Of a stretch of DNA of 64,000 nucleotides, positions 31,180 to 41,894 are shown in pieces. Below the pieces are notes generated by a model that was not told where the DNA came from, searched no databases, and worked only from the letters and a program-made list of their open reading frames with translations. Made by a program: the position numbers and the translations under genes. The stretch comes from Alentia gelatinosa (taxonomy: Eukaryota > Annelida > Polychaeta > Phyllodocida > Polynoidae), in contig OX465583.1 in the NCBI GenBank assembly GCA_950022655.1, positions 71,497,152 to 71,561,151 of the forward strand, given 5' to 3'. Numbering within the stretch: the first letter of the stretch is position 1; each line of letters opens with the position of its first letter.

Positions 31180-32700
31180 GAAACTATCTCCTGTAACTAT
31201 GGAATTGGTCAGGTAACTAATAAAGTATAATGTACAATATTGCCAAATTCACCAAGTAGGCCTAGTTATATTGCATGGGCTGTCCAGTCCCTGACATTAG
31301 AAGAAATTCATTGGGCAGTGAAATCATATGGTTTTGCGAAGCATCCTGGCAGGCGGTGTGCCTTCCAAACCACAAGCTATCATCATTAACCATTATCATT
31401 GGTGGCTCATGGCCTATGGTCAGGAATGGTCATTGCCCCCCCCCCCCCGCCCCTCGGTGTCTCCCCTTTCAACGGTGCACCACATGTGCGCCCCCCTGTG
31501 CTCCCCCCTCTAGTGTCTCATACTGGTACCACGTCCACTTCTGCTGTACTTCCATCTTCCCCATTCTCATCTTGTCTCCCACACAGTACTCACGTACTCA
31601 AATTTTACCCGCCCACCCTCACCTCTCTTCCTACGTCGCCTACACTCGTAGGGCTATTATTCTATATATTATCATAGCATATATATAAATCTGATTATGA
31701 TACTAATTGATTCACATCTCCTATTGTCAATTATTCAATATCATCAATTAATCTCATTAATAACTGTTTATTAATAACTCATATCAATAAGGTCTATCAA
31801 AAGATTTCCCATTAAAGTAGTATTTTATTAGCCCAACTACGGCCACCGTTTCTTTATCCAGGGATAAGGGGTAATGACTCTGTATAACCGTGTAAATTGT
31901 ATAATACCGCAAGAGACTAGTATGACACGACCACCAGAAATCAGTTCGCTGGATTCGCTGTAATACCTGCCTTGCATATACCATGATGGTACTCCTTTTT
32001 ACTTTACTTGAAGATAAAAAGAACCACCTGACATCGCTAAATCGACCCGTAGCCGACCACGCATGCGCTAAATCCCTGAGTGGACCTGCGCAATGCCTGC
32101 ACCGGAAACAGCACCCCCCCCCCCCCCTCCTTCCGTGTGCAGAATGGCGAACATGACCTTGACCCTGACCTGTGACCTTGACCCGCCTGCCAATCAGCTC
32201 GACTCCTTACTATCGTCTGGAAGGCAGTCACCGCGGGTCCTCCGATTGTGATGGTTATTCTCCGTTTTTATTTCTTTATCAATAAGAAATACGAGACATA
32301 TGCAACTGCATAGAACGTATATACGTTCATATATATATATATATATCAGTCTATTCTAAGTAGTGGATTCACACGTTTACTGTACATACATTACGAAATT
32401 ACTTACTAAATAACCGTTTCTTGTTGAGAATGCAAACGTAAAAGGAGTTGTATGTAATACCTCTGGTCTTGCATTGAAACCAGCTGATATATAAGCGGAG
32501 CATTAGCTAACAGAAAATAAAGGTGTTAAATAAAGCAACAAAAAGACCTTCAATAGACAGAGTGACCCTTAAATGGACAGAACCACACTTCATTGGACAA
32601 ATGAATCACACAGGAAACAGGAGTGGCTCAGCAATGCAAGCAGAACTTCCCAGAATTAACATCTCCGGTATAATCCATAGAGCGGGGTACCAAGTTGACA
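31180..32700. other. Spacer, nothing recognised apart from simple repeats
   Basis: Includes C runs at about 31437-31448 and 32107-32123 and a short AT tract at 32329-32346. The plus-strand frame 32523-32720 lies just upstream of the NADAR remnant but in another frame, has no recognisable motif and is not called. Confidence 0.35.
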
Positions 32701-33027
32701 AAGAACGGAATGATCTTTAAGGGGCAGGGTGCTTTCTTAAGCAACTTTTATATCACTGATATAAAATATAACGGAGTCAATTTTGCATCGAGTGAACATG
32801 CTTTTCAGGCAGAAAAGTGTAAAATGACAGACAAAAGACAGTTAATTTAACAAATCCTGAAGGCAAAAACTGCCTACGCTGCAATAAAAATTGGAGATTC
32901 ATGTCCTACTACCTCTGCATGGCTAGACCCGGGACGAAGCAATGACTAATATAGTCCGAGCCAAATTCACACAAAATGCAACCCTCAGGAACTAGGAGCA
33001 AATAGAATGTTCATCATTGATGAATGA
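32701..33027 (+). pseudogene. NADAR-domain (DUF1768/YbiA-like) coding remnant
   Basis: The translation gives GAFLSNFYITDIKYNGVNF, then SSEHAFQAEK, AKTAYAAIKIGD, a tryptophan at 32920-32922, IVRAKFTQNATLR and LGANRMFIIDE before TGA at 33025-33027. The order LSNFY, small-S-EHAFQ-AEK, A.tA..IG, W, aKF.QN..L, and a terminal I.E is the signature of the NADAR family, which acts on ADP-ribosylated or NAD-related substrates. The copy is broken by an in-frame TAA at 32848-32850 and by frameshifts near 32941 and 32990. The upstream start is not found. The stop codon runs into a dispersed repeat, two other copies of which also carry the last codons. I infer it belonged to a mobile element rather than a host gene. 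Confidence 0.8.
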
Positions 33028-33395
33028 GCTTGCAATTTTAGATAAATAACAACTAAAAGTTTTGGGTTACATTTAGTGTATGGATCATTTTCTGTAACCA
33101 CTTGCACCCAGTAAACTTGCCATTTCTGTAACTGCCTGAGTCTATCTATAGGATCCAAACATATCAAACACCAGTAGGTCAATGAGGTATTTCGGTCTAG
33201 ATTGATTGGTCATGGCCTGCTGGGCATGCCTCTAAGACCCTCAGACACTGACACCCTGCTCCTTATCCAATAGCACAGCGAATAACACGCAGATAGTGAA
33301 GGGATAGATTTTTCACAGCACGCTGAAAGTGTATGTGACCACTCTAACCTTTTATAGGTAACATATAGCGCGTGCGAGCACGCTCTAAAAACCTG
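33028..33395 (+). repeat. 3' region of the NADAR-encoding element
   Basis: Directly follows the NADAR stop. Contains TTTTGGGTTACATTTAGTGT, CACTTGCACCCAGTAAACTT, TATTTCGGTCTAGATTGATT and AGATAGTGAAGGGATAGATT, ending in the stem-loop GCGTGCGAGCACGC followed by TCTAAAAA. Parts recur at 7383-7655, 12735-12905, 24440-24545 (reversed), 46980-47265 and 60895-61078 (reversed). The conserved terminal hairpin recalls a rolling-circle (Helitron-type) 3' end, but no reliable terminus was seen, so the class is open. Confidence 0.7.
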
Positions 33396-33399
33396 ATTG

Positions 33400-34930
33400 A
33401 AACATATCCACATCCCCTAATTGAGGCTATAACAGACAGTTACTGGGCTGGCGGGTCAGATTTCTCTGACGACCTGTCCTCATAATGCAGGTAAGTACCA
33501 CGGTAGGAACAAACTGGGAGAAATCCTGAATGACCTTAGACGTGAACTGAGGCGTGAAGAAACGACCCAGCCCAAAACAGCTCAAAACACTTGAACTGTC
33601 CGCTTTATAATTGGGTCATATACATCGCGCATGCGTGGCCAAGTGAGCGGGAATCTAAATTCCGACAGCAGACGTGATTCATGAATCATTATAAAATATC
33701 TAAAAATTGGTGGCGATTCAGGAGCAATGGATGTGTGAAGGCTATCAGTATAACCCGGTCTCAACCGCCGCTTGACCACCACCTATCGTGGACAGGACTA
33801 TGAAGTGATAGGTTCTTCAGGTGCAAACATTGACTGGGCCATACGGGAACTCGTGAGTACTATGAGAGAGAGAAGTGGTACACACATACAACGTTGAAGT
33901 TGTGGGGAAGAGATGTGACTGGAACGTCTAGTCTAAATCATACGGATGTCACGGGGTCGCACAGGAATTTACAAAGAACTCCACGGACAAAGGTTTTGAA
34001 GTCCTCTGGGACCACTACATGTATTTATAAACAACGTTCAAGGTAAGAAATGGCTTGTTTTGGTTGTTGTCATTTAAACAATGTCTAGACTTGCAACTAT
34101 ACTTTTAAATGTATTTAGCAACTAGACTTCTAGTTACCAGTTCGACTCCTCTCCGATGTTCTTCTGAAGAGGGATAAAGTCGCTGGATGTCATATCTAAT
34201 ACAAGTGTTGCCATTCAGCGCCGCCTAACGGCTCACTGTCTAGTTACGCGGCCTCTCGGACAAACACCGCGAGTCTGGTGGTATTCATATAGAGACACAC
34301 AGCAATCACACCTAGAGTGTGAACGGTGGGTGTGATTGCAGGATCGAGTGTTGTCTTTGACAGATCAAATTGCTGAAACAAACTAGGGTATTGTATCAAC
34401 GAGTCTGAGCTGTCTAAACTTTATAGTTGATAATTATCTTCGTTTGAACTTGGAAAAAGATGAGCCTATTATAGCTAGGCCTTCCAATGTATTACTGTGT
34501 ATCCAGCTTGGGTGTCCCTGAGTTATCTAAGCTATATCTAAAGTATCATTTAGGTGATATTCATGTATGATACAACGAATCGGAGCTGGAATACCATAGA
34601 ACACGATGAAATCACTGTTATTTCTCTGCAAATGATATGCACGGAGATTATGAACGTATTACGCTCATATACTGATAGATCCAATGCTAAAGAATACGTT
34701 GCCAGGGGCTTGTTTGGCTGCAGGCTTTGCGTAACCAACCAGATAAGGTGAGACACCAGCCTGTGGAAAAAGGTCTATTCCAGACTGCTCCAATAAAGAC
34801 CTCTTTTTGCATGCATTGTCTGCATTTATTATTTCGGTTCGACCTATAGGTCAAGACCGAAATATATTAGGGGAGACGGGGAACGGTTTTTGCGGCTTAC
34901 ATTATAATACATTACAGTAATGTATTCTGA
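33400..34930. other. Spacer, nothing firm
   Basis: No family member is recognised. CAATAAAGACCTCTTTTTGC near 34791 could be a polyadenylation signal of an old retroelement, but no matching second terminal repeat is seen. Confidence 0.3.
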
Positions 34931-35044
34931 ATAATTAGAGCTTCGATACCGCCGCTACCGGGCGCGGGCGGCGACAGCAGTGTATTTTTATATATTGTAT
35001 AGGCACCTGTTGCGGTTCAGTGTATTTATATATATTGCAACAGG

Positions 35045-35143
35045 CTTCCACCTCCCTCCCTCCCTCCCTCCCTCCCTCCCTCCCTCCCTCCCTCCCTCCC
35101 TCCCTCCCTCCCTCCCTCCCTCCCTCCCTCCCTCCCTCCCTCC
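35045..35143. repeat. CCCT tetranucleotide microsatellite
   Basis: About 24 CCCT units without interruption on the plus strand (GGGA on the other). A reversed short tract (GGGAGGGAGG) is at 35405-35420 and another CCCT tract at 35506-35540. Confidence 0.95.
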
Positions 35144-35217
35144 CTAGCGGGTATGTCCCGCGGGCGCCGGGTGCGGACCACATCTGACCAGAGCGGGACC
35201 CACCCGCTAGCAGGTAC

Positions 35218-35505
35218 TCATTGAACCGCAACGGGTGCACTGGTGACCTATTTGACTGGGGCCCGTTTCTTAATCTACTTGGATTTGAAGTTATCAAACT
35301 TTAAATTAATTTCTACACCAGCGGCCCGTGGCTCACCCCGGCTCGGCTCCCGGCGGCTCTCTATAAAAATACACTACAGTCGCTGGGTGCGGACCCGGTA
35401 TTGAGGGAGGGAGGGAGGGATTCATTGAACCGCAACGGGTGCGCTGGTGACCCTATTTGACCTGATTCCACCCAACGTGTCTGGGGCCCGTTTCTTAATC
35501 TACTT
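35218..35505. repeat. Local duplication beside the CCCT tracts
   Basis: TCATTGAACCGCAACGGGTG, CACTGGTGACCTATTTGAC and GGGGCCCGTTTCTTAATCTA at 35218-35282 recur at 35420-35505, with an 18-21 bp insertion containing CCACCCAACGTGTCTG in the second. Confidence 0.75.
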
Positions 35506-35559
35506 CCACCTCCCTCCCTCCCCTCCCTCCCCCCTCCCTTATTACCTGTTGAAACCGAA

Positions 35560-36195
35560 ATCATGGCAATGCCATGCCAACTTTTAATCCTTGTTATTAA
35601 CTGTTGTACATACATTGCGCAATCACGCTGCATGGAAAACCTTATTGTAACAAAGCTATGGCGGAATATACATCTTGATCTGGGCATACATTTAAACCAG
35701 TCGTAATGGCTGAGTATGATCCCAGTATAAATAAAAGTTGTTGTTTTTTTAAGTAAGACCGTTCCATTTATATTCTTTGCACTATAAACTGAATGGGATA
35801 TCTTCTAGTTGGACATAGTGAGAATGATTTTCACTACATCAGAGAGTTACGCATCAAATGACCGAACCCAAACAAAAACAAAAAATGTACGGAAACAGGG
35901 TTGCTGTGCCTGTACTTTTTGTTTGTTTGTTTGTTTGTTTGGGTAGTTTAACGTCCAATTTGTTCAATTAGACTTGCTATGTCTGTGCGTGATAAATACA
36001 GTTCGGGCGACTTGGCGGGCTTTGCCGGCTTGCCCAGTACGTACGGATCTTAAGGTTATCCAATGTTACACCGACCCGCTTTAATGGAATTAATCTGATT
36101 GGACAAGAACTTTTCCTTTGTCCAATCACAACACGCCTTATATTTCTACACTCCACTGGAGAGTCTTTGATCATTTATATAGTCATAGTACGTAA
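35560..36195. other. Spacer, nothing recognised
   Basis: Includes a short TTTG repeat at about 35918-35941. No gene or element is supported. Confidence 0.35.
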
Positions 36196-36198
36196 CTA

Positions 36199-36450
36199 CA
36201 GTAAAACCCCGGATCCGGGATACCTCGCTCAAGGGGGCACCCCGCATCTATGTAAGTATTCATTATTGTATAACCATTTTTTTTAATTGTTTTTTTTTTT
36301 AATTATTCAGGATAAATGGGATTTGGTACAATCACCACAACAATGCAACGTTCTTCCTTGATAGACTGAAAACCCCACCTAAGGGGCCACTCCACTTAAG
36401 GAGACACTTGGCCCGGAACGGAGGGTGGACCCTTAAGCGGGGTTTTACTG
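36199..36450. mobile_element. pogo/Tc1-like MITE
   Basis: Exact TA flanks at 36197-36198 and 36451-36452, termini CAGTAAAACCCCG and CGGGGTTTTACTG, length 252 bp. CAG-starting inverted repeats with TA duplication are typical of the Tc1/mariner-pogo group. The interior has CGCTCAAGGGGGCACCCCGC and CACTTAAGGAGACACTTG. There is no transposase. Confidence 0.85.
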
Positions 36451-36454
36451 TATG

Positions 36455-37380
36455 TCACTATATGCTCGGAGAGCAAATCCGATCTGGCGTCTAAAGCGTT
36501 AAGCAAAAGGTCTACAGGTACTATATATCAATTCATAATTTGGGAAGACAACGCCAGATTAAACATATTTACAAGATTTTATTTTTCGGAAAATTCACAA
36601 CTCGACTCTGGACCGCAACGTAGATCACTTGACATAACATGGATTTGTTTTTCTTTACTCGCTATAAATTCGCTGTGGAACACGCTACTAGTCTCATCTT
36701 CCTACGAATTTCAGGCATATTTCACATTTCTACATTGATATTTACATTTCAATTTGTTGAACTGCTTCTCGGAGTTCGCTTGTCAGTGGTGGAGGCAGGG
36801 CCAGGAACCGCAACAGTCATTTCGTCTCTTTTTTTTCAAGTTTTTTATTGGCCACTTTCGTTTGATTACATGTCTCTATGTTTTCTTATACATATTAGGG
36901 TTGTAGCCAATAAATCGGTTCCTGTTCCCTACCTTATCTACATAAGATCAGATCTGCAATGAATTCCTGTGTCAACATGGTTCCCTGTAAATACATGATT
37001 TTTTTTAATGTATATGTAAATGTGCGCATCTTAATGCTATTAAGAAATGCTAATATGCAATTTTATTTACATTTTCAGGTTCTTTGTCTGCAATCGAGGT
37101 GGCTGGTCTAACTTTCTTAGCGGAGACAGCTGACTAACTCACTGGACGTTTCCTAACACTGTCACGATCGGCACTCGCTGTAGAAGTCATGGGATCTTTA
37201 ATCTATTTGAAACATTACAAGAACACCGAAACAAATGGATTGTTAAAATGGATATACCCAATCTACATATTTCGCAGTGTGCTAAGTCTCAACGTGTACA
37301 ATCCAGGAAATTATTGGGCAATTATAACAACAAGTAATTTGATTCACTACAAAAGAAATATTATTAACTCTCACGGCTTA
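36455..37380. other. AT-rich spacer, nothing recognised
   Basis: Open frames at 36639-36962 and 37189-37410 have no recognisable motifs and are not called as genes. CCCTACCTTATCTACATAAG, then ATCAG, is shared with 40107-40130. Confidence 0.35.
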
Positions 37381-37382
37381 AA

Positions 37383-37790
37383 TCAAGGATTGTTCATCAA
37401 TTGTAAATGATTATGAAGGAAGATATGGATATTCACCGCTCTCGTCGCACTGCTTCCTGTCGCCTCCGCTAGACTAGGTAAGGAGAACCTTCTCTCACCC
37501 TCATTAAGAATACCATACATAGCTCGCTGTTCTTCATTGCTTGCTGTCGCATAAGACTGGAGGCTTTGGATCGACTTGTGTCCCGATATCTGGGGGACTA
37601 GGTTAACAGGTACACCTGCATGGATTAACAAGCTACAAGCCGTTTTCCTTACCGAGTGATTAGTGATTTTTTTTTACCGCTGATACCAGCGATAATCGCA
37701 CTCTCCTTAAGAATTTTCCCCAGTTCATTTCTCCCCATAGCTTGTCTGCTATTCTCGGGAGCGGAACGTTCAACCCAAAACGAGGCAAAG
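37383..37790 (-). pseudogene. Crypton-type tyrosine recombinase C-terminal fragment
   Basis: Reading leftward: RQAMGRNELGKILKESAIIA, then KKKITNHSVRKTACSLL, GVPVNLVPQISGHKSIQSLQ and SYATASNEEQ. The HxxR box (HSVR, plus-strand near 37650-37660), the second histidine of GHKS (37572-37583) and the nucleophilic tyrosine of QSY (near 37552) are all present, as in tyrosine recombinases. The ITNHS.RKT wording is typical of the Crypton and related animal families. The N-terminal part and the first catalytic arginine region are missing, and a frameshift or stop lies near 37785. After the tyrosine the frame runs on to a stop near 37383. Confidence 0.8.
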
Positions 37791-37799
37791 GGTTAAACC

Positions 37800-38635
37800 A
37801 ATTTTCGGAACCCTAGCTTTCTGTTATTATCGCTCGATCGACGAAACGTAAATCGATGTTTGAACTTTCTGTAAATTAATAATATGCATAATCAAAGGTA
37901 GTTTGATGTGTTTCTAGCAAGATATATCAATAAACTCTGAGGGATAGAAGTTTGAATGTCTGAATCTGCACATTTATGTACTTTTGAGCAAGTTTTTATT
38001 TTGACATTTGTAGCAGCCTGTCATTGCAATTTCGGCAGATTGCTGGAAAAAAGACCAAATAAAACAATCATTGCAAAACAAATTGATACAACAAAAATCC
38101 ACCAAACACCTTCCCCATCTCTTCATCTCCATTCCATTTTTTGTTTGATGCCTCTATGTTGGATATTTACTGAGATATTACCAGAGACAAACAGTGAATT
38201 TAACATTGGTTTCAATGGGGTGAAAAGTTGTTTAACCCTTCGTGCGTACGAGAGAGCACTGCACCGCTTTCGGGAAAATAAACTGCAAAGCGAGAAAACC
38301 GAGCGACGCAGTGTCCGTTTTTGAGGCTGGACGTACCCGTTACTACGTTGCGTGACGTCGGCGCCGCTCCCGAGATATACTGTACACTCAGTGGTACATT
38401 TGTGGTTGACGGTGAGATAAAATGGCGATGAATCTTATAGCATGTCTGTAGGTCGATGACTTGCGTATTTCTTCAATAAATAGATTGGGCAACGTTCGGG
38501 ATAATCTTTGTTGCTCCACATTTTAGGCATGAAACTTCTGGAACCGCGATTATCGCCCTGACGAGTCTTGCTCATTCTCTCGAAGAACTCTGTATGATAT
38601 GCTCCCGTCTTGGTCGTGCAATTTAACATCTATAT
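37800..38635. other. Spacer, nothing recognised
   Basis: The plus-strand open frame 37956-38324 has no recognised domain and is unsupported. Confidence 0.3.
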
Positions 38636-38639
38636 TATA

Positions 38640-38905
38640 AGCGTCCAGTGAACAGGGCTTCACTGAGAGCGGGCGGCGGGGGGCAGCGGGGGGAGGGTTT
38701 CCCACTGAGGACACCTATACTTCTACCAACACAAACGGGCGGGAGGTGGCGGGGGCAGAGAATATTTCTTCTCATATACACCTGGTGTGAAATACAGCCA
38801 AGACGCGTCTGTATATAAGCCCTGAGCGTATATGTATGAAAACAAGTCAATATTCAGCCAATACATGCACTTCCGTGATAGCGTGTATATGAATAAAATG
38901 GTGGG
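38640..38905 (-). repeat. GC-rich dispersed repeat H, copy 2 (reversed)
   Basis: GGGCGGCGGGGGGCAGCGGG, GAGGGTTTCCCACTGAGGAC and the AT-rich part with TATATACACCTGGTGTGAAA correspond, in reverse, to 10140-10610. Confidence 0.5.
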
Positions 38906-39044
38906 TTTTGCGCAGTGATAGATAAAGACCCCAATCATGAATTTGTATGTTATATCAACAAATACTTAGAGGCTGTCCCATTAGAGCTATCAAGATAATA
39001 AAAAAAAGATAACTTTGAGCTGCCTGCATTTATATGTAGGATGA

Positions 39045-39930
39045 TTAAGAACCAGGCTGGAATAATGAAGAACTTACTTAAGAAACAACAAAATCCTGAA
39101 GCCTTACACTTGATTCGGCAACTAAGAAATCAGATAACAATTAAGATTCGGAAATTTAAGGCTGAAATGATTGAATGAACCTGGAGAATCAAGCTAGAAC
39201 GCCAAAGAAATTTTGGGAAACGTTGAATGGAATATGGAAACCCACTAAACATGAAACAGCTGTAATATCTTTTACATGTAGAGATAAACGAACTCAATAA
39301 GTATTTTGCCACAATTAGTGAAAAGCTTATTAAAGAAAAAGAATATGTAGAATACCGATCAATTTTAGTACATAATGCAAATAATAACGCTAACCAACTG
39401 AAGATTGTTGAAACAACTCACGAAGAAGTTTTGAAACATATCAAAGACCTAGAGATGGACAAATCAACAGGAATAGAAAACTTAAAAGCTAAGTTATTAA
39501 AATGGTGGAGTTCAAATGAAAAAAATTGTGAAAACTCAAAAGTTAGATTTACAAGAACCTCTGAAAAGATATGTATCAAACAAAAACAACCAAAAACCGA
39601 AAAATATAAAAAATCACCGATATATATCGGAACGAAATTATGGGGAAAATTACCCGTCGATCTTCAAAGGAGAAGAACAGGAGACAGTTTCAAAATGTAT
39701 ATCAAGGAATATATACTGACTTTGGAGAATTAACCTAATTCCCCTATTTGTATAGTTTTGTCCTGTCCTGATATGTGTTTGTCACTTATTGTATTTGTCT
39801 GTCTATACACTTTGTACAAAGGAGCACGATTGTTCGTATGCAGTACGGAAGATCAGGCCATGAGGCTTGAGTACTCATACTGTTTGGATTGTTGAATAAA
39901 CACATCTTGATAAAAAAAACAAAAAAAAGA
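39045..39930 (+). pseudogene. Internally deleted LINE with 3' end
   Basis: After a frameshift, PKKFWETLNGIWKP, YFATISEKLIKEKEYVEYR and EEVLKHIKDLEMDKSTGIEN match the linker before the reverse transcriptase domain. The frame open from 39431 then jumps, after LKAKLLKW, to a C-terminal segment with SPIYIGTKLWGKLPVDLQ and a stop at 39731. The whole catalytic core, including YADD, is deleted. A 3' untranslated region follows, with GAATAAACACATC near 39893 and an A-rich tail at 39912-39928, so the true 3' end is preserved. It resembles the minus-strand copy at 29600. Confidence 0.8.
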
Positions 39931-40214
39931 ATTTACTGGAGCAAATATTGCTTTATAATCCTCAGAGAGTTGTAGATATTTTTGATAAAGTCATACACAC
40001 ACACAAATTTCCTGATTCACTCAAAACAGCAGTCATAACACCTTTTCCTAAGAGTGGCTGTCTGAGTGAAAAGCAAACTTGGGGACCTGTTAGTGTGCTC
40101 CCTACCTTATCTACATAAGATCAGGTCTGCTGGGGTGGACAGCACTTACCAATCTGTTCACCATCTTGGTCGCCTCACCTCCTCATGGTGCAGACCGGAT
40201 ATGCTTGCACGCAA

Positions 40215-40345
40215 GCATAACAAGAGTGAGCGGGGTGGGGAGCTCAGTGGTAAGGAGCACTGGACTTGTAATATCAAGGTTGTCAGACTTTGTTGATTCG
40301 GGTCCCACTGCAGCCATTTTTCTCCTTCACCCCCAGCAGTGGTAG
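40215..40345 (+). mobile_element. tRNA-derived SINE head
   Basis: GGGGAGCTCAGTGGTAAGGA (40237-40256) is a good A box, and TTGATTCGGGTCCCACTGC (40293-40311) a good B box, about 50 bp apart. ACTTGTAATAT lies in the anticodon region. The acceptor stems do not pair, and the sequence continues into unrelated DNA, so it is read as a SINE and not a tRNA gene. Its 3' end was not located. Confidence 0.6.
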
Positions 40346-40349
40346 AGAG

Positions 40350-41610
40350 GTAGCTCTAAGACCAAAAAGCTTATACAACGACATCGGCCCTAGGATGATC
40401 GGAAACGATTTCTACGACATATCCTGGATTATCAAACAGCACCCTGCAGTGCCTGCTTTTTGGCCTTGTGCTAGATTTTTTGTTTGTATATTTCTCAAAC
40501 ACACCAGTTCTGCCACAGCGGATAGTTCTTTTGTTATATAGTAAGAGGAAGGAAAGCAGTCCCTCGGCCAATCTGGAAAAGGGGCTTGTTTAAGGAGTTG
40601 GTTGCCCCCACTTACTGGAAATATTTGTTTAATTGTTTTATCTTGTAGATGCAACCTTCTAGTTAACATTTCCACTTGTTGTCGCTCTGGCAAGTGGTCA
40701 GATTACCATGACAACAGCTGTTGAAGAGACATACTGTCAAAATGCCTGAACGCTTATAATTCTGAGTGCTGAAAATCATTGCTTGGTGCTGTGTAACAAT
40801 GACTCATTTGATTGTAATAGAAATCAAAATATGTCTTCTCAATATCTTATCAATGCCTCTTTACACATCTGCAATTTTCCACATATTTGTTTTTTAAATA
40901 ATCTAAAGACTATAAAATCTTTGCATATGCAGTTTCTTGCTATATGTCAATATTGTGGGATCCCATAGGAGCGTTTTCAGCTATTTTTTCAGTGTTTTTG
41001 TGATATCAGGTTCCAGGTATATAATAGATTTTGCTACCCTTGCCGCTCATGTTGTTTGACATATCTGACAGCCAGTACTAAAGACTCATAGTATCCTAAG
41101 ACCATACTGGAGTGACTGGATGCTTGCTGGTTTGAATGCATAGGACTCCATGGAAGAGAGCAATAGAATGGTAGCAAAGGTGAATTGCGTATTGCAGTGT
41201 TTCCACCTGCCGATTATGATCACCGACTATGGCATTTCTATAGAATAAAAGGAATTTGCTTGACTTTATTACCCACCTATTACGGAGTCTCCACCGGAGA
41301 TTCTGGCATGTCATAATCTCCTGCAGGAGATTCCGGAAGAATAGTCCTGTCCATAATGAGGTTGAGTCATGATGTACTTCGAAATAAGTTTCTTGACTGT
41401 TCATTCAATGTTGATTTTTTAGAATCAATCATAATAATCTCATTCACCATCAGAAATCACTGTCATTACCCACTTTGTATGCTAAAGTCACAGGCTAATG
41501 GTGAACTATATTATTGGTGTAAGTCTACACCGAATTACTGCTACAGTGCTGTGGTGTCTGATCTAAATGTCTTGCAGAAACTTTTTAATTACAATAGACT
41601 TGTTATCAAT
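40350..41610. other. Spacer, nothing firm
   Basis: Contains an inverted pair around 41287-41335 (GAGTCTCCACCGGAGATTCT / CTCCTGCAGGAGATTCCGGA). No gene is supported. Confidence 0.3.
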
Positions 41611-41616
41611 CTTGTT

Positions 41617-41778
41617 GGTGGGTAATATATACAATAACGACTGGTTTTGTGTACGAGTGACCATAATCTCCTTGTAGTTGACGACGTAATATCCTTGCTA
41701 ATCGCTCAGATATTACTATGCGTCAACTACACAGAGATTACGGCTACTCGTACACAAAACCAGTCATTGTTGTGTATG
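41617..41778. mobile_element. C-type hairpin, well preserved
   Basis: The outer arm GGTGGGTAATATATACAATA, then ACGACTGGTTTTGTGTACGA, pairs with TCGTACACAAAACCAGTCAT, then TGTTGTGTAT. The inner arms ACCATAATCTCC / GAGATTACGG enclose AGTTGACGACGTAATATCCT...CAGATATTACTATGCGTCAA. The fold is nearly continuous over 160 bp. Confidence 0.75.
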
Positions 41779-41894
41779 AATTTTATAGAAATGGATCAGG
41801 ACTCTCTTCTTTTATGGCCTCTAAAGACCTGGAATTGTTGAGTCGTCCCACTCCTTGGTACAGATATATCAACCCTCTGATAGGCCCCAGTCTA

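Noticed and set aside
34090..34860. Solo LTR
   Set aside because: An AATAAA-like signal is present, but no paired ends, target duplication or second copy was seen.
36639..36962. Hydrophobic plus-strand protein
   Set aside because: AT-rich sequence gives Phe/Leu/Ile-rich frames by chance. No domain, repeat copy or transcription signal supports it.
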